A stretch of 64,000 nt of DNA, from assembly GCA_047621665.1 (NCBI GenBank), contig JBLHMB010000001.1, forward strand, positions 124,001 to 188,000, read 5' to 3'. The translations under genes were made by a program, and so were the position numbers. Below, in pieces: positions 8,354-20,434 of this stretch. The notes under the pieces were generated by a model. That model was given only the letters and a program-made list of their open reading frames with translations, was not told the origin of the DNA and did no database searches. Each line of letters starts with the position of its first letter. Position 1 is the stretch's first letter. Source of the DNA: Actimicrobium sp047621665. GTDB taxonomy: Bacteria > Pseudomonadota > Gammaproteobacteria > Burkholderiales > Burkholderiaceae_D.

Positions 8354-9709
8354 TTATCCATTGGGAAGTGTTGCGATCAGTTGAGTTCCTCCGGCGGATG
8401 AAGTCAGCGATAAACTGCCACCCGCTGCCTCTGCGCGTTCATGCATGTTGCGCAGACCGATACCTCGTTTGGGACTCTCTGCGACGGAGCCGATGTCAAA
8501 GCCTTTACCATCGTCAGAGATAACCATGCGTATTGCTGTACCGACGTTACATAGATTCAGCGAAACGTTGGACGCAACCGCGTGACGCTCAATGTTGGTC
8601 AACGCTTCCTGTGCAATCCGAAACAAGACAGTTTTCCGGACTCCCGAGAGATGTTCGACATGCACATCTGTGGAAAAAAGAATAATTATCTTCGCATGAT
8701 CTGCAAATTCGCGCGTGAGGTGATCGAGTGCCGCAACCAGGCCAAGATCATCTAGCAGGGCCGGACGTAAATTGTGGGAAATACGACGCACCTCACCTAA
8801 CACATCATTCAGTTGTGCAGCTGCACGATCAAATGATTGACCGGCAGAATCTGCTTGTCCGGGTAGGCCGTTAAGCTTGGCAATACCTGATTCTACTTGC
8901 AGTTTGATCGAGACCAACGATTGGCTGATGCCATCATGCAGATCGCGGGAAAGCCTGGCACGTTCCTCTTCTTGAGAGTGAACGACGCGTTGTGCCAGGA
9001 CTTTTAATTTTGCATCGGCAACCCGATACTCGCTCAAGTTCAGTACGAGGCCAAAGAGGGCGATGACCAGGACGCTGGCAATCGCGATGCCGGTGATCCA
9101 CAACATGGTGTTTTGGATGTTGCGCGATATCTGGGTATCTATTTTGTTGACGACAGCGTCAACATCATCGAGATAGATGCCGGTACCAAGAACCCAACCC
9201 CAGTCAGGCAGGCTGATAACGTAACCCAGTTTCGGCACGACTTTTCCGGTGGATGGTTTTTTCCATAAATAGCGTTCCAGACCGCCGCCATGATTCGCAC
9301 GAAAAATCAGCCGCTGTATGGTTGGATTGCCCTTGTTATCGCGTAATTCCCATAAATTTTTACCGATGAGTTCTGGCTGGCGCGGATGGACGAGGTTGAC
9401 GCCTTGCATGTCATAAACGAAGAAATAACCATCATCACCATAGTCGAGTTTTGAAAGAATTTGCTTGGCCTCTGCAAGAGCTGATTCATCATGCCGGCCC
9501 GAGTCGTAAATCGCCTTGATCGAACGCGTAGCGAGCGTTACATAGTGGCGCATTTCGGCTTCTTTACTGTTGAGATAGGCTGACTCAACTGAACTAAGTT
9601 GCTGTTTAGATAATATTTTTGCTTGATATTGGACTGCTAACGCAATTGCACACAGGGCAACAATCAATGGTGCGACTGCGAGCAAAAATATCTTTTGTCT
9701 GAGATTCAT
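8354..9709 (-). CDS. Cache-domain sensor histidine kinase (HisKA_3 class)
   Basis: A 451-residue membrane kinase. A transmembrane helix (about residues 8-28) is followed by a periplasmic single-Cache domain with the hallmarks DDGYFFVYD (92-100), LVHPRQPELIGKN and PDWGWVLGTGIYLDDVD (169-184). A second helix lies at about 203-224. The dimerisation box has H258 in RLSRDLHDGISQSL, and the HATPase ends with GLRNMHERAEAAGG. sCache domains commonly bind small carboxylates, but the ligand here is unknown. It pairs with the NarL-type regulator downstream. Confidence 0.92.
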   Translation of the reverse strand: MNLRQKIFLLAVAPLIVALCAIALAVQYQAKILSKQQLSSVESAYLNSKEAEMRHYVTLATRSIKAIYDSGRHDESALAEAKQILSKLDYGDDGYFFVYDMQGVNLVHPRQPELIGKNLWELRDNKGNPTIQRLIFRANHGGGLERYLWKKPSTGKVVPKLGYVISLPDWGWVLGTGIYLDDVDAVVNKIDTQISRNIQNTMLWITGIAIASVLVIALFGLVLNLSEYRVADAKLKVLAQRVVHSQEEERARLSRDLHDGISQSLVSIKLQVESGIAKLNGLPGQADSAGQSFDRAAAQLNDVLGEVRRISHNLRPALLDDLGLVAALDHLTREFADHAKIIILFSTDVHVEHLSGVRKTVLFRIAQEALTNIERHAVASNVSLNLCNVGTAIRMVISDDGKGFDIGSVAESPKRGIGLRNMHERAEAAGGSLSLTSSAGGTQLIATLPNG

Positions 9710-9758
9710 TGGATGAGGCCGCGAGTAAAGTCAAAGAGCAGAAATCATGACGACGAAA

Positions 9759-9782
9759 AAAACCCCGCATTCGCGGGGTTTT
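9759..9782. terminator. Intrinsic terminator after cspA
   Basis: AACCCCGC (9761-9768) pairs with GCGGGGTT (9773-9780) around a four-base loop, with A/T runs on both sides. On the minus strand it ends the cspA message. Confidence 0.85.
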
Positions 9783-9806
9783 GCTGTGGTCATTTTGATG
9801 AACTGA

Positions 9807-10010
9807 TCAGGGAGCCTGAATGTTGGAAGCTTGCTTGCCTTTAGGGCCCTGCGTGACTTCGAACTGAACTTTTTGACCTTCTTTCAGAGTCTTGAAACCA
9901 TTCATCTGGATTGCCGAGAAGTGTGCAAACAAATCTTCACCACCGTCGTCCGGAGTAATGAATCCAAATCCCTTGGAGTCGTTGAACCACTTGACTGTAC
10001 CTGTTGCCAT
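9807..10010 (-). CDS. cspA: Cold-shock protein, CspA family
   Basis: A 67-residue single cold-shock domain with RNP1-like KGFGFITP and RNP2-like LFAHFSAI motifs and the start MATGTVKWFNDSKGFG. It binds single-stranded RNA/DNA as a chaperone or antiterminator. It is divergent from clpS-clpA, a conserved betaproteobacterial arrangement. The paralogue subtype (cspA, cspD or other) cannot be decided from sequence alone. Confidence 0.95.
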   Translation of the reverse strand: MATGTVKWFNDSKGFGFITPDDGGEDLFAHFSAIQMNGFKTLKEGQKVQFEVTQGPKGKQASNIQAP

Positions 10011-10102
10011 AAAAGCGTCTTTCCAATTTACTTAATCACACGAGCCGTAAAAGCAGGAAGCCTGAATTGACGTTGCCCCTCTTAAAACTTGCCCCCTTTG
10101 TA

Positions 10103-10131
10103 TTGACAATTTCAATTACGTTGATTGTCAA
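10103..10131. promoter_or_regulatory. Inverted repeat between cspA and clpS
   Basis: TTGACAAT (10103-10110) and ATTGTCAA (10124-10131) are perfect inverted repeats separated by 13 bases. Each arm contains a -35-like TTGACA on its strand, but neither has a clear -10 at proper spacing. It could be an operator or overlapping promoter elements for the divergent genes. The rest of the roughly 340-base spacer is AT-rich with nothing further recognised. Confidence 0.4.
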
Positions 10132-10354
10132 GACAATTCATTGTTCGCGAAAAAAATAATGAAGTCAAGATTTTCTGCGGAGCGGCTGGAGCATTGTCGG
10201 ATACGTGTTTAGTTGCAACAAAAAAATACTCTTGAATTCTTCCGCAGCAGCGCCACCTGCGACTAATCCTGAAAGCGCGTAATATCAATCTGCATCTCAG
10301 GGCATTCATTGTTATTTATTGTGATCACAGTAGTTGAAGGACTTAGATACACGC

Positions 10355-10663
10355 ATGGCAACCAAGCACGAAAACGGCACAGTACTCGTCCGGCAGACTC
10401 AGAAACTCAAGCCGCCGTCGATGTACCAAGTGTATTTGCTCAATGATGATTACACGCCGATGGAGTTCGTCGTGGCCATCATTCAGGAATACTTCAACAA
10501 GGATCGCGAAAACGCCACCCAGATCATGCTGATGGTGCATCGCGATGGTAAAGGGATGTGCGGCGTGTACCCCAAGGATATCGCGTCCACTAAAGTCGAA
10601 TTGGTGTTAACACACGCAAGAAAGGCGGGGCACCCCCTGCAATGCGTGATGGAGGAAGCATGA
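10355..10663 (+). CDS. clpS: ATP-dependent Clp protease adaptor ClpS
   Basis: ClpS delivers N-degron substrates to ClpAP. The 102-residue protein has the conserved LLNDDYTPMEFVV substrate-pocket motif, VHRDGKGMCGVYP and an AGHPLQCVMEEA tail. MATKHENG was chosen over an in-frame TTG seven codons earlier, because that TTG overlaps the only purine-rich ribosome-binding stretch (GAAGGA at 10336-10341). The clpA start overlaps its stop (ATGA). Confidence 0.96.
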   Translation: MATKHENGTVLVRQTQKLKPPSMYQVYLLNDDYTPMEFVVAIIQEYFNKDRENATQIMLMVHRDGKGMCGVYPKDIASTKVELVLTHARKAGHPLQCVMEEA

Positions 10664-12963
10664 TTGCGCAGGAACTGGAAGTTAGTTTGCACATGGCGTT
10701 TGTCGAAGCTCGACAAGCTCGTCACGAATTTATTACTGTAGAACATTTACTTTTGGCATTGGTGGACAATCCATCTGCCGCGGAAGTATTGAGAGCCTGC
10801 GCCGTCAACATTGAAGATTTGCGCAAAACACTCACCAACTTCATTGCGGACAACACGCCTACCGTCCCAGGTGCCAGCGAGGTAGACACTCAGCCAACAC
10901 TTGGATTTCAGCGCGTGATTCAGCGTGCCATCATGCACGTGCAATCTGCCTCGAACGGCAAGAAGGAAGTCACCGGCGCAAACGTCCTGGTAGCGATCTT
11001 TGGTGAAAAGGATTCTCATGCGGTGTATTACCTGCACCAACAAGGAGTTACCCGCCTCGATGTAGTTAACTTCATTTCGCATGGGGTGCGCAAGGATCAG
11101 CAAGCCGAGCCGCAAAAAGCGCCCGAAAGCGGTGAAGAAGCGCCAGCCGACGGACAACAAAAGGAAAGCCCTCTTGACCAATTCACGCAAAATCTGAACA
11201 AGCTAGCGCTTGAAGGAAAGATCGATCCGTTGATCGGCCGTGAACCTGAGCTCGAACGGGTCGTACAAACTCTCTGTCGTCGTCGTAAGAACAACCCATT
11301 GCTCGTTGGTGAAGCCGGGGTTGGTAAGACGGCGATTGCTGAGGGCTTGGCATGGCGCATCACTCAAAAGGAAGTGCCTGAAATTCTGCAGGATGCGGTC
11401 GTCTACTCGCTCGATATGGGTGCGCTACTTGCCGGTACCAAATACCGTGGAGATTTTGAGCAGCGTCTGAAAGCTGTACTCAAACAACTCAAAGACAGCC
11501 CGAATGGCATCCTGTTCATTGATGAGATTCACACTATCATCGGGGCCGGCGCAGCATCCGGCGGAACGCTCGACGCATCGAATTTGTTGAAACCTGCTTT
11601 GTCGAGCGGCCAGCTTAAGTGCATCGGTGCGACCACTTACACCGAGTACCGTGGCGTGTTCGAGAAGGACCATGCGTTGTCGCGTCGTTTCCAGAAAGTG
11701 GATGTCAACGAGCCGACCGTCGAACAAACCATTCAGATTTTACGTGGCCTCAAATCCCGTTTTGAAGAACATCACGGTATTAAATATTCGGCCTCGGCAC
11801 TGACCACCGCAGCCGAACTCGCAGCACGATTTATCAATGATCGCCATTTGCCGGATAAGGCGATTGACGTAATCGATGAGGCGGGGGCTGCACAACGGAT
11901 TCTGCCAAAGTCGAAGCAGAAAAAGACCATCGGCAAAGCCGAAATTGAGGACATCATTGCCAAGATCGCGCGCATTCCGCCGCAGTCAGTCAATCAGGAT
12001 GACCGCAGCAAATTGCAAACAATCGAACGCGACCTGAAGAACGTCGTATTCGGGCAGGAGCCAGCAATCGAAGCGCTGTCGTCGGCAATCAAGATGGCCC
12101 GTGCTGGTCTGGGCAAGACTGACAAGCCGATTGGATCGTTTCTGTTCTCCGGTCCGACAGGCGTCGGCAAGACCGAGGTTGCCAAGCAATTGGCATTCGT
12201 TCTTGGCATCGAGTTGATCCGGTTCGACATGTCGGAGTACATGGAGCGCCATGCAGTCAGCCGTCTGATTGGCGCGCCACCTGGCTACGTGGGTTTCGAT
12301 CAAGGTGGATTGTTAACTGAAGCCATCACCAAGAAGCCTCATGCAGTTTTGCTGCTCGATGAGATCGAAAAAGCCCATCCGGACATTTTCAACATCCTGT
12401 TGCAGGTGATGGACCATGGCACGCTGACGGATAACAACGGTCGTAAAGCAGATTTCCGCAATGTGATCATTGTTATGACGACCAATGCCGGTGCCGAAAG
12501 TTTGCAGAAACGCTCGATTGGTTTCACCGAGAAGAAGGAAGCCGGCGACGAGATGGAAGATATCAAGCGGATGTTTACGCCTGAGTTCCGGAACCGGATC
12601 GATTCCATTATCAGCTTCGGTGCCTTGAACGAAGAGATCATTCTGCGTGTGGTTGATAAGTTCCTGATGCAACTGGAAGAGCAATTGCATGAGAAAAAAG
12701 TCGATGCGATTTTCACGGAGAAGTTGAGAAGTTTCCTTGGCAAGAAGGGCTTCGATCCACTGATGGGCGCACGACCTATGGCCCGGCTGATTCAGGATAT
12801 GATCCGTAAGGCGCTGGCTGATGAGTTGTTGTTCGGCAAGTTGGTCAGCGGCGGCAAGGTCACTGTTGATCTCGACGACAAGGACCAGATCAAGCTGGAC
12901 TTTTCGGATGGCGACAGCACTCCACCGCCAGCCGCGCCGCAAGAGACGCTCGAAGTCGAGTAG
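10660..12963 (+). CDS. clpA: Clp protease ATP-binding subunit ClpA
   Basis: A AAA+ unfoldase of the ClpAP protease, 767 residues from MIAQELEVSLHMAF. The start overlaps the clpS stop and is preceded by a GGAGGA ribosome-binding site. There is an N-terminal Clp_N repeat domain, then two ATPase modules with Walker A motifs GEAGVGKTA and GPTGVGKTE and Walker B LFIDEIHT and LLLDEIEKA. No long coiled-coil middle domain is present, which distinguishes it from ClpB. Translationally coupled to clpS. Confidence 0.97.
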   Translation: MIAQELEVSLHMAFVEARQARHEFITVEHLLLALVDNPSAAEVLRACAVNIEDLRKTLTNFIADNTPTVPGASEVDTQPTLGFQRVIQRAIMHVQSASNGKKEVTGANVLVAIFGEKDSHAVYYLHQQGVTRLDVVNFISHGVRKDQQAEPQKAPESGEEAPADGQQKESPLDQFTQNLNKLALEGKIDPLIGREPELERVVQTLCRRRKNNPLLVGEAGVGKTAIAEGLAWRITQKEVPEILQDAVVYSLDMGALLAGTKYRGDFEQRLKAVLKQLKDSPNGILFIDEIHTIIGAGAASGGTLDASNLLKPALSSGQLKCIGATTYTEYRGVFEKDHALSRRFQKVDVNEPTVEQTIQILRGLKSRFEEHHGIKYSASALTTAAELAARFINDRHLPDKAIDVIDEAGAAQRILPKSKQKKTIGKAEIEDIIAKIARIPPQSVNQDDRSKLQTIERDLKNVVFGQEPAIEALSSAIKMARAGLGKTDKPIGSFLFSGPTGVGKTEVAKQLAFVLGIELIRFDMSEYMERHAVSRLIGAPPGYVGFDQGGLLTEAITKKPHAVLLLDEIEKAHPDIFNILLQVMDHGTLTDNNGRKADFRNVIIVMTTNAGAESLQKRSIGFTEKKEAGDEMEDIKRMFTPEFRNRIDSIISFGALNEEIILRVVDKFLMQLEEQLHEKKVDAIFTEKLRSFLGKKGFDPLMGARPMARLIQDMIRKALADELLFGKLVSGGKVTVDLDDKDQIKLDFSDGDSTPPPAAPQETLEVE

Positions 12964-12983
12964 TCACTCTGGAGCAAATAGAA

Positions 12984-13017
12984 AAGCCCGGATCGTGCAA
13001 GCGATCCGGGCTTTTTT
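12984..13017. terminator. Strong intrinsic terminator between clpA and the M48-like gene
   Basis: A perfect 12-bp stem, AAGCCCGGATCG (12984-12995) with CGATCCGGGCTT (13002-13013), has a six-base loop and a T-tract. The short A-run on the left also lets it act on the converging leftward operon. Confidence 0.9.
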
Positions 13018-13028
13018 ACATGGGTCAA

Positions 13029-14156
13029 TCAGGGTAGCAACGGTTTTTGCATCGCCTGTTTGGCGTGAATCTCCGTGGTTGTCTTGTCAATTGCCGCAAG
13101 TCGAAATGTTGTCGCAGGATGCAATGCGGTGTAGCCATTGGTCACTGTGACCGGGTACTCGCGGGCAAGGCCTTCCCAGAAAGCCGCTGCGCCATCAATA
13201 TCGTAGCCGGCCCGCACGGCCATGAACAGCCCGGTCGCGTCTGCTGCCGCGTCGATGCTCTGGCTATAGGGTTTGATGCCGGCAGTACCGTTGACCATCC
13301 CCAGATCAGGATTGATCCGGATTAAATTATCGATCACACCGGCGATGGTGGCGCTGCTGCGCAATCGCACCGGATGACCCAGGGCGTTATGGGCCATCTC
13401 GCGCGCCAGCACATATGCCAGTTCCTGGTCTGACTTGGCGTAGTTCAGCATGCCACGCGTGACCATGACGCGGTAGCCATCGGAATATGCATTGATGGCA
13501 TCGGTATTGCCCAGTTCGACCCGGAACGCGCAAGCCATCGTGAGTGGTACATCGACGACCATCTGTCGATTGTTACGCAACACAGTCAGTTTGACATTGC
13601 TGCGGCTAGTCACCATCGGTGCCAATAGCGCGGCAGCCTGTCGTTCGGCATTGGGGCCTTGTGGTAGTGATTTGTCATTTACCGACAGCAGGCTATCGCC
13701 GCGTAGTACACCCACCTTGTCGGCTCCGCTACCGGGGAGCACACCGGTGACGCGCAAGCGCTCGTCGAGATGGAGCAGTTTTTGTGCTGCCGGGATGAAT
13801 TCGGTCGAATAGGAGTATTTAGTTTTAGCTGTAAAACCGAGCAAGCGGCGGGCATTGCGTCTGCAAAGTGCCGGATTGCTGACGAGCAGGGGTCCGGCTA
13901 CCCGATCCAGCCGGTCTTGCAGGTCGACGAGCTGGCGAAGCGCGGTTTCTTCTGCGGAGGTCACCACTGGCGACGGCGCAGGTGCAGTCGGTACCGGTGT
14001 GACTACTTTGGTAGCAGGAGATCGGACCGAATCTGGTGTTATTGTCGGGGCGGGTGTTGCACAGGCGGCCAGCAGTGTGGCAACGCCCAGGGCGATGAAG
14101 GTTGAACGGCAATGCTGTCTAGTCAGTTCAACCACACCAGGCATTTTTTTCTCCAT
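13029..14156 (-). CDS. M48-like PDZ lipoprotein with degenerate zinc site
   Basis: A 375-residue predicted lipoprotein: LLAAC lipobox with C32, a Pro-rich linker, a PDZ-like segment (about 134-200), and an M48 peptidase-like domain. The expected HExxH is RExxH here (R252-E253-M254-A255-H256), and the expected third ligand in the ExxAD region is alanine (A304 before D306). Two of the three zinc ligands are therefore missing, so it is probably a non-catalytic relative. It overlaps the dut stop by one base and is last in the dut-coaBC-lspA-ileS-ribF run. Confidence 0.78.
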   Translation of the reverse strand: MEKKMPGVVELTRQHCRSTFIALGVATLLAACATPAPTITPDSVRSPATKVVTPVPTAPAPSPVVTSAEETALRQLVDLQDRLDRVAGPLLVSNPALCRRNARRLLGFTAKTKYSYSTEFIPAAQKLLHLDERLRVTGVLPGSGADKVGVLRGDSLLSVNDKSLPQGPNAERQAAALLAPMVTSRSNVKLTVLRNNRQMVVDVPLTMACAFRVELGNTDAINAYSDGYRVMVTRGMLNYAKSDQELAYVLAREMAHNALGHPVRLRSSATIAGVIDNLIRINPDLGMVNGTAGIKPYSQSIDAAADATGLFMAVRAGYDIDGAAAFWEGLAREYPVTVTNGYTALHPATTFRLAAIDKTTTEIHAKQAMQKPLLP

Positions 14157-14611
14157 TAATGTTTTCCGGTACTGCCGAAACCTGCTTCGCCGCGGGCACT
14201 GTCGGCAAAGTCGTCGACCACATGAAAACCGACCTGCAGCACCGGCACGATCACCAGTTGGGCAAGCCGGTCCATGGGTTCCAGCGTGAATGCGGTCTGG
14301 CCGCGATTCCAGGTTGATACCATCAGTTGACCCTGGTAATCCGAGTCGATCAAGCCGACCAGGTTACCCAGCACGATACCGTGCTTGTGACCCAAGCCAC
14401 TGCGCGGCAAAATCATGGCGGCATAACCGGGATCGGCAAGGTGGATTGCCAGGCCGGTCGATACCAGATGGGTTTCGCCGGGCTGGAGGGTCAGGGGCGC
14501 ATCGAGGCAGGCACGCAAGTCGAGGCCGGCACTACCGCTGGTGGCATAAGCCGGCAACAGGTTGTGCATGCGCGGATCGAGGATTTTGAGGGCGATTGTT
14601 TTGAGTGTCAT
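14156..14611 (-). CDS. dut: dUTP diphosphatase
   Basis: Hydrolyses dUTP to dUMP, keeping uracil out of DNA. The 151-residue protein has the trimeric dUTPase motifs SGSAGLDLRA, LPRSGLGHKHGI, GLIDSDYQGQ and the C-terminal GEAGFGSTGK P-loop-like motif. MTLKTIALKILDPRM is the normal start. An upstream extension to 14647 would overlap coaBC and is not conserved in style. Seven bases separate it from coaBC. Confidence 0.97.
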   Translation of the reverse strand: MTLKTIALKILDPRMHNLLPAYATSGSAGLDLRACLDAPLTLQPGETHLVSTGLAIHLADPGYAAMILPRSGLGHKHGIVLGNLVGLIDSDYQGQLMVSTWNRGQTAFTLEPMDRLAQLVIVPVLQVGFHVVDDFADSARGEAGFGSTGKH

Positions 14612-14618
14612 GGCGGAG

Positions 14619-15824
14619 TCAGTGGGCGGGCAGGCGCAAGCGATCACTGATTTCGGTAATCAGCTGGCGCGCCAGTATTTGTTTGGACGCGGGCGGGAAA
14701 TGCGTTTCGGTATTGGCATCGAACAGCACCAGTTCAATGTCGTCTTTGCCGAAGGTCGCGTGACCGATGTTGCCAACCAGTAGCGGAACCCCCTTGCGCA
14801 CGCGCTTGGCTTTGCCGTGTTTGAGCAGATCCTCGGATTCTGCTGCAAAACCGACGCAATAGGGTTTGTCGGGCAGCGCAGCGACCGTCGCGAGGATGTC
14901 CGGATTGGCCGCAAATTCGAGCTGCGGCATCGCGCCATCGGCGGTTTTTTTCAGCTTCTGCGCGCTGGCATTCGTGACGCGCCAGTCGGCGACGGCGGCA
15001 ACAGCGATGAAGATATCCTGGCCACTCACGTGACCCAGCACACTGTCGAACATTTGCTGCGCCGTCTGCACGTTGATGCGTTGCACGCCGGTCGGGTTGG
15101 CGAGAGCTGTCGGACCGGAGACCAGCGTGACTTCGGCACCCGCTTCGCGCGCGGCGCGGGCCAGCGCATAACCCATTTTTCCTGACGATAAATTGGTAAT
15201 GCCGCGCACCGGATCGATGGGTTCGAAGGTCGGGCCCGCCGTAATCAGGACACGTTTGCCGAGCAGGACCTTGGGCTGGAATGCGGCAATCACGTCGTCG
15301 AGCAACTGCATCGGCTCCAGCATGCGACCCATGCCCGTTTCGCCGCAGGCCTGGTCGCCGGCATCCGGGCCGAGTAGTTGCACGCCATCGGCGACCAGCT
15401 GTTTGACGTTACGCCGGGTGGCGGCGTTTTGCCACATCTCGACATTCATGGCCGGTGCGATCAGCAGTGGTAACCGGGCTGGTCGCGCCACGCATAAGGT
15501 GGATAGCAAATCATCGCAGCGGCCTTGTGCCAGCTTGGCGATGAAGTCGGTCGAGCATGGAGCAATGACAATCGCATCGGCATCGCGGGTCAGGTCGATG
15601 TGCGCCATATTGTTGGCGATGCGGGCATCCCATTGATCGGTAAAGACCGGCCTGCCGGACAATGCTTGCATCGTCACCGGTGTGATGAAATGGGTGGCCG
15701 CCTCGGTCATGACCACCTGTACGGTGGCACCGGACTTGATGAATGCCCGCGTCAGTTCGGCGGCCTTGTAACCGGCGATCCCTCCGGTCAGTCCCAGTAA
15801 GATATGTTTTCCTGCGAGATCCAT
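14619..15824 (-). CDS. coaBC: Bifunctional phosphopantothenoylcysteine decarboxylase / phosphopantothenate-cysteine ligase
   Basis: Two consecutive steps of coenzyme A synthesis. The N-terminal flavoprotein CoaC half (about 1-190) has LLGLTGGIAGYKAAEL, the catalytic histidine region NMAHIDLTRDADA and the PAMNVEMW motif. The CoaB half has ITAGPTFEPIDPVRGITNLS and SSGKMGYALA. Length (401) is normal. It sits between lspA (15-base gap) and dut. Confidence 0.97.
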   Translation of the reverse strand: MDLAGKHILLGLTGGIAGYKAAELTRAFIKSGATVQVVMTEAATHFITPVTMQALSGRPVFTDQWDARIANNMAHIDLTRDADAIVIAPCSTDFIAKLAQGRCDDLLSTLCVARPARLPLLIAPAMNVEMWQNAATRRNVKQLVADGVQLLGPDAGDQACGETGMGRMLEPMQLLDDVIAAFQPKVLLGKRVLITAGPTFEPIDPVRGITNLSSGKMGYALARAAREAGAEVTLVSGPTALANPTGVQRINVQTAQQMFDSVLGHVSGQDIFIAVAAVADWRVTNASAQKLKKTADGAMPQLEFAANPDILATVAALPDKPYCVGFAAESEDLLKHGKAKRVRKGVPLLVGNIGHATFGKDDIELVLFDANTETHFPPASKQILARQLITEISDRLRLPAH

Positions 15825-15839
15825 GAGTGCTCCGCGGGG

Positions 15840-16340
15840 TTATTTGTTGACGCGGCGCAGTTCGTCGAGCACGAACAGGATGGCACCGATACAGATGGTG
15901 CTATCGGCCACGTTGAAGGCAGGCCAGTGCCAGCCGGCGAAATGGATATCGAGGAAGTCGATCACGTAGCCGTGCATGCCGCGATCAATGACGTTACCAA
16001 CAGCGCCGCCGAGAATCAGTGTCAGTGCCCAGCAAAACAGACGTTGACCGGCATTGCGCTTGAGCAGGTAGATGATAAAGACCGCTGCCGCAGTGCCAAG
16101 GACAGTAAAGAAATACCGCTGCCAGCCGGACTCATTGGCCAGGAAGCTGAACGCGGCGCCCTGGTTATGCACCAGCACTAAGTTAAAAAAGGACGTGACC
16201 GGCAGGGATTCGCCATACGTGAACAGTTTGGTGATCGTGATCTTGGTCAGCTGATCAATCAGTACGATGATCGCAGCGATGCCCAACCATGAGGCCAGGC
16301 CCGATTGTGGCTTGCTCGAAAAACGGTTTTTGGTAGCCAT
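15840..16340 (-). CDS. lspA: Lipoprotein signal peptidase (signal peptidase II)
   Basis: A four-helix inner-membrane aspartic peptidase that removes signal peptides from diacylated prolipoproteins. In the 166-residue protein the catalytic aspartates are D119 (GNVIDRG) and D146 (FNVADS). VHNQGAAFSFL is also diagnostic. It lies directly downstream of ileS, the classical ileS-lspA arrangement. Several predicted lipoproteins in this window would be its substrates. Confidence 0.97.
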   Translation of the reverse strand: MATKNRFSSKPQSGLASWLGIAAIIVLIDQLTKITITKLFTYGESLPVTSFFNLVLVHNQGAAFSFLANESGWQRYFFTVLGTAAAVFIIYLLKRNAGQRLFCWALTLILGGAVGNVIDRGMHGYVIDFLDIHFAGWHWPAFNVADSTICIGAILFVLDELRRVNK

Positions 16341-16378
16341 GGAATCAGTCAGTCAAAGAAAGCGAAAGTTAAACAAGG

Positions 16379-19267
<2,889 letters not shown>

Positions 19268-19354
19268 GGCGTTTTTTCGAAGAGGGTCTGGAGTCAGGTG
19301 CAGCGGGCTGGTCAGTGAGCCATTCCCGCTGTGCGGTGCATGCGATGTGGCGCG

Positions 19355-20332
19355 TCAAATTCGGTCGGTCGCGGATAAGGCCATGGTACTGGTGTCGCGG
19401 AAATAGTCACGTGCGTTACGGGCATCGTTGGCGATGGCGGCGGTCAGCGAAGGCAGATCGGTGTACTTTTCTTCCGAACGTAGTTTTTTCAGAAATTCGA
19501 CCCGAATCAGTTTGCTGTAGCAGTTGCCGGCGAAGTCAAAGATATGGGTTTCGAGCAGCACGCGGCCGCTGTCATCGACGGTCGGACGCACGCCGATACT
19601 GGCCACGCCCGGCAGTGGCTGCGCGGTCAGGCCGTGCACTTGCACGACGTAGATGCCGCTCAGCGCAGGTTGCTTGTGGGTCACTGCCAGATTGAGGGTC
19701 GGAAAGCCGATGGTGCGACCGAGCTTCTTGCCATGAATGACATGGCCCGAGATCGCATACGGATGGCCCAGCATCTGCTGCGCGTGCGTGAAATCGCCGG
19801 CAACCAGCGCGGTGCGAATTGCCGAGGACGAAATCCGCGTGCCGTCATGCTGCACCGTCGGCAAGGTCTCGACATGAAAACCATAGCGCCGGCCGGCTTC
19901 GATCAGCATCGCGACATTGCCGGCGCGGCGCGCACCGAAGCAAAAATCTTCGCCGACCATCAGCCATTTCACATGCAGACCGTCGACCAGAATGTCGCGA
20001 ATGAATTCGTCGGGGGTCAGTGCGGCAAAATGCGCATTGAAATGCTGCACCACGACATGATCGATTCCAGCCTGGTGCAGGGAACGCAATTTGTCACGCA
20101 AATTGGCGATGCGGGCCGGGGCTTTGGCTGGATCGCCCTGGATACCGGCGAAGTACTCGCGCGGATGCGGTTCAAACGTCATCACGGCCGAAACGAGCCC
20201 GAGCTTGCCAGCGGCTTCGGACACGCGCGCCAGCAAGGCTTGATGGCCAAGATGGACACCGTCGAAATTGCCGATCGTCAGGGCGCAGGGCGCACGGGAC
20301 ACAGCGTTGGGTAATCCGCGAAATACCTTCAT
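19355..20332 (-). CDS. ribF: Bifunctional riboflavin kinase / FAD synthetase
   Basis: Makes FMN and then FAD. In the 325-residue protein the N-terminal nucleotidyltransferase has LTIGNFDGVHLGHQALL, and the C-terminal flavokinase has GRTIGFPTLNL and GVASIGVRPT. The start MKVFRGLPNAV is the family norm, and a longer reading adds 29 non-homologous residues. First gene of the leftward ribF-ileS-lspA-coaBC-dut block. Confidence 0.96.
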   Translation of the reverse strand: MKVFRGLPNAVSRAPCALTIGNFDGVHLGHQALLARVSEAAGKLGLVSAVMTFEPHPREYFAGIQGDPAKAPARIANLRDKLRSLHQAGIDHVVVQHFNAHFAALTPDEFIRDILVDGLHVKWLMVGEDFCFGARRAGNVAMLIEAGRRYGFHVETLPTVQHDGTRISSSAIRTALVAGDFTHAQQMLGHPYAISGHVIHGKKLGRTIGFPTLNLAVTHKQPALSGIYVVQVHGLTAQPLPGVASIGVRPTVDDSGRVLLETHIFDFAGNCYSKLIRVEFLKKLRSEEKYTDLPSLTAAIANDARNARDYFRDTSTMALSATDRI

Positions 20333-20434
20333 GGGGTCACAGTGGGGAGCAATCGGAAAGCCTTGGATTATAGATGCTTTCGGTGGCTTTCTTGCTGGTC
20401 GGGCAGGATAACTGCGCATCCTGCTCTGCCGTCG

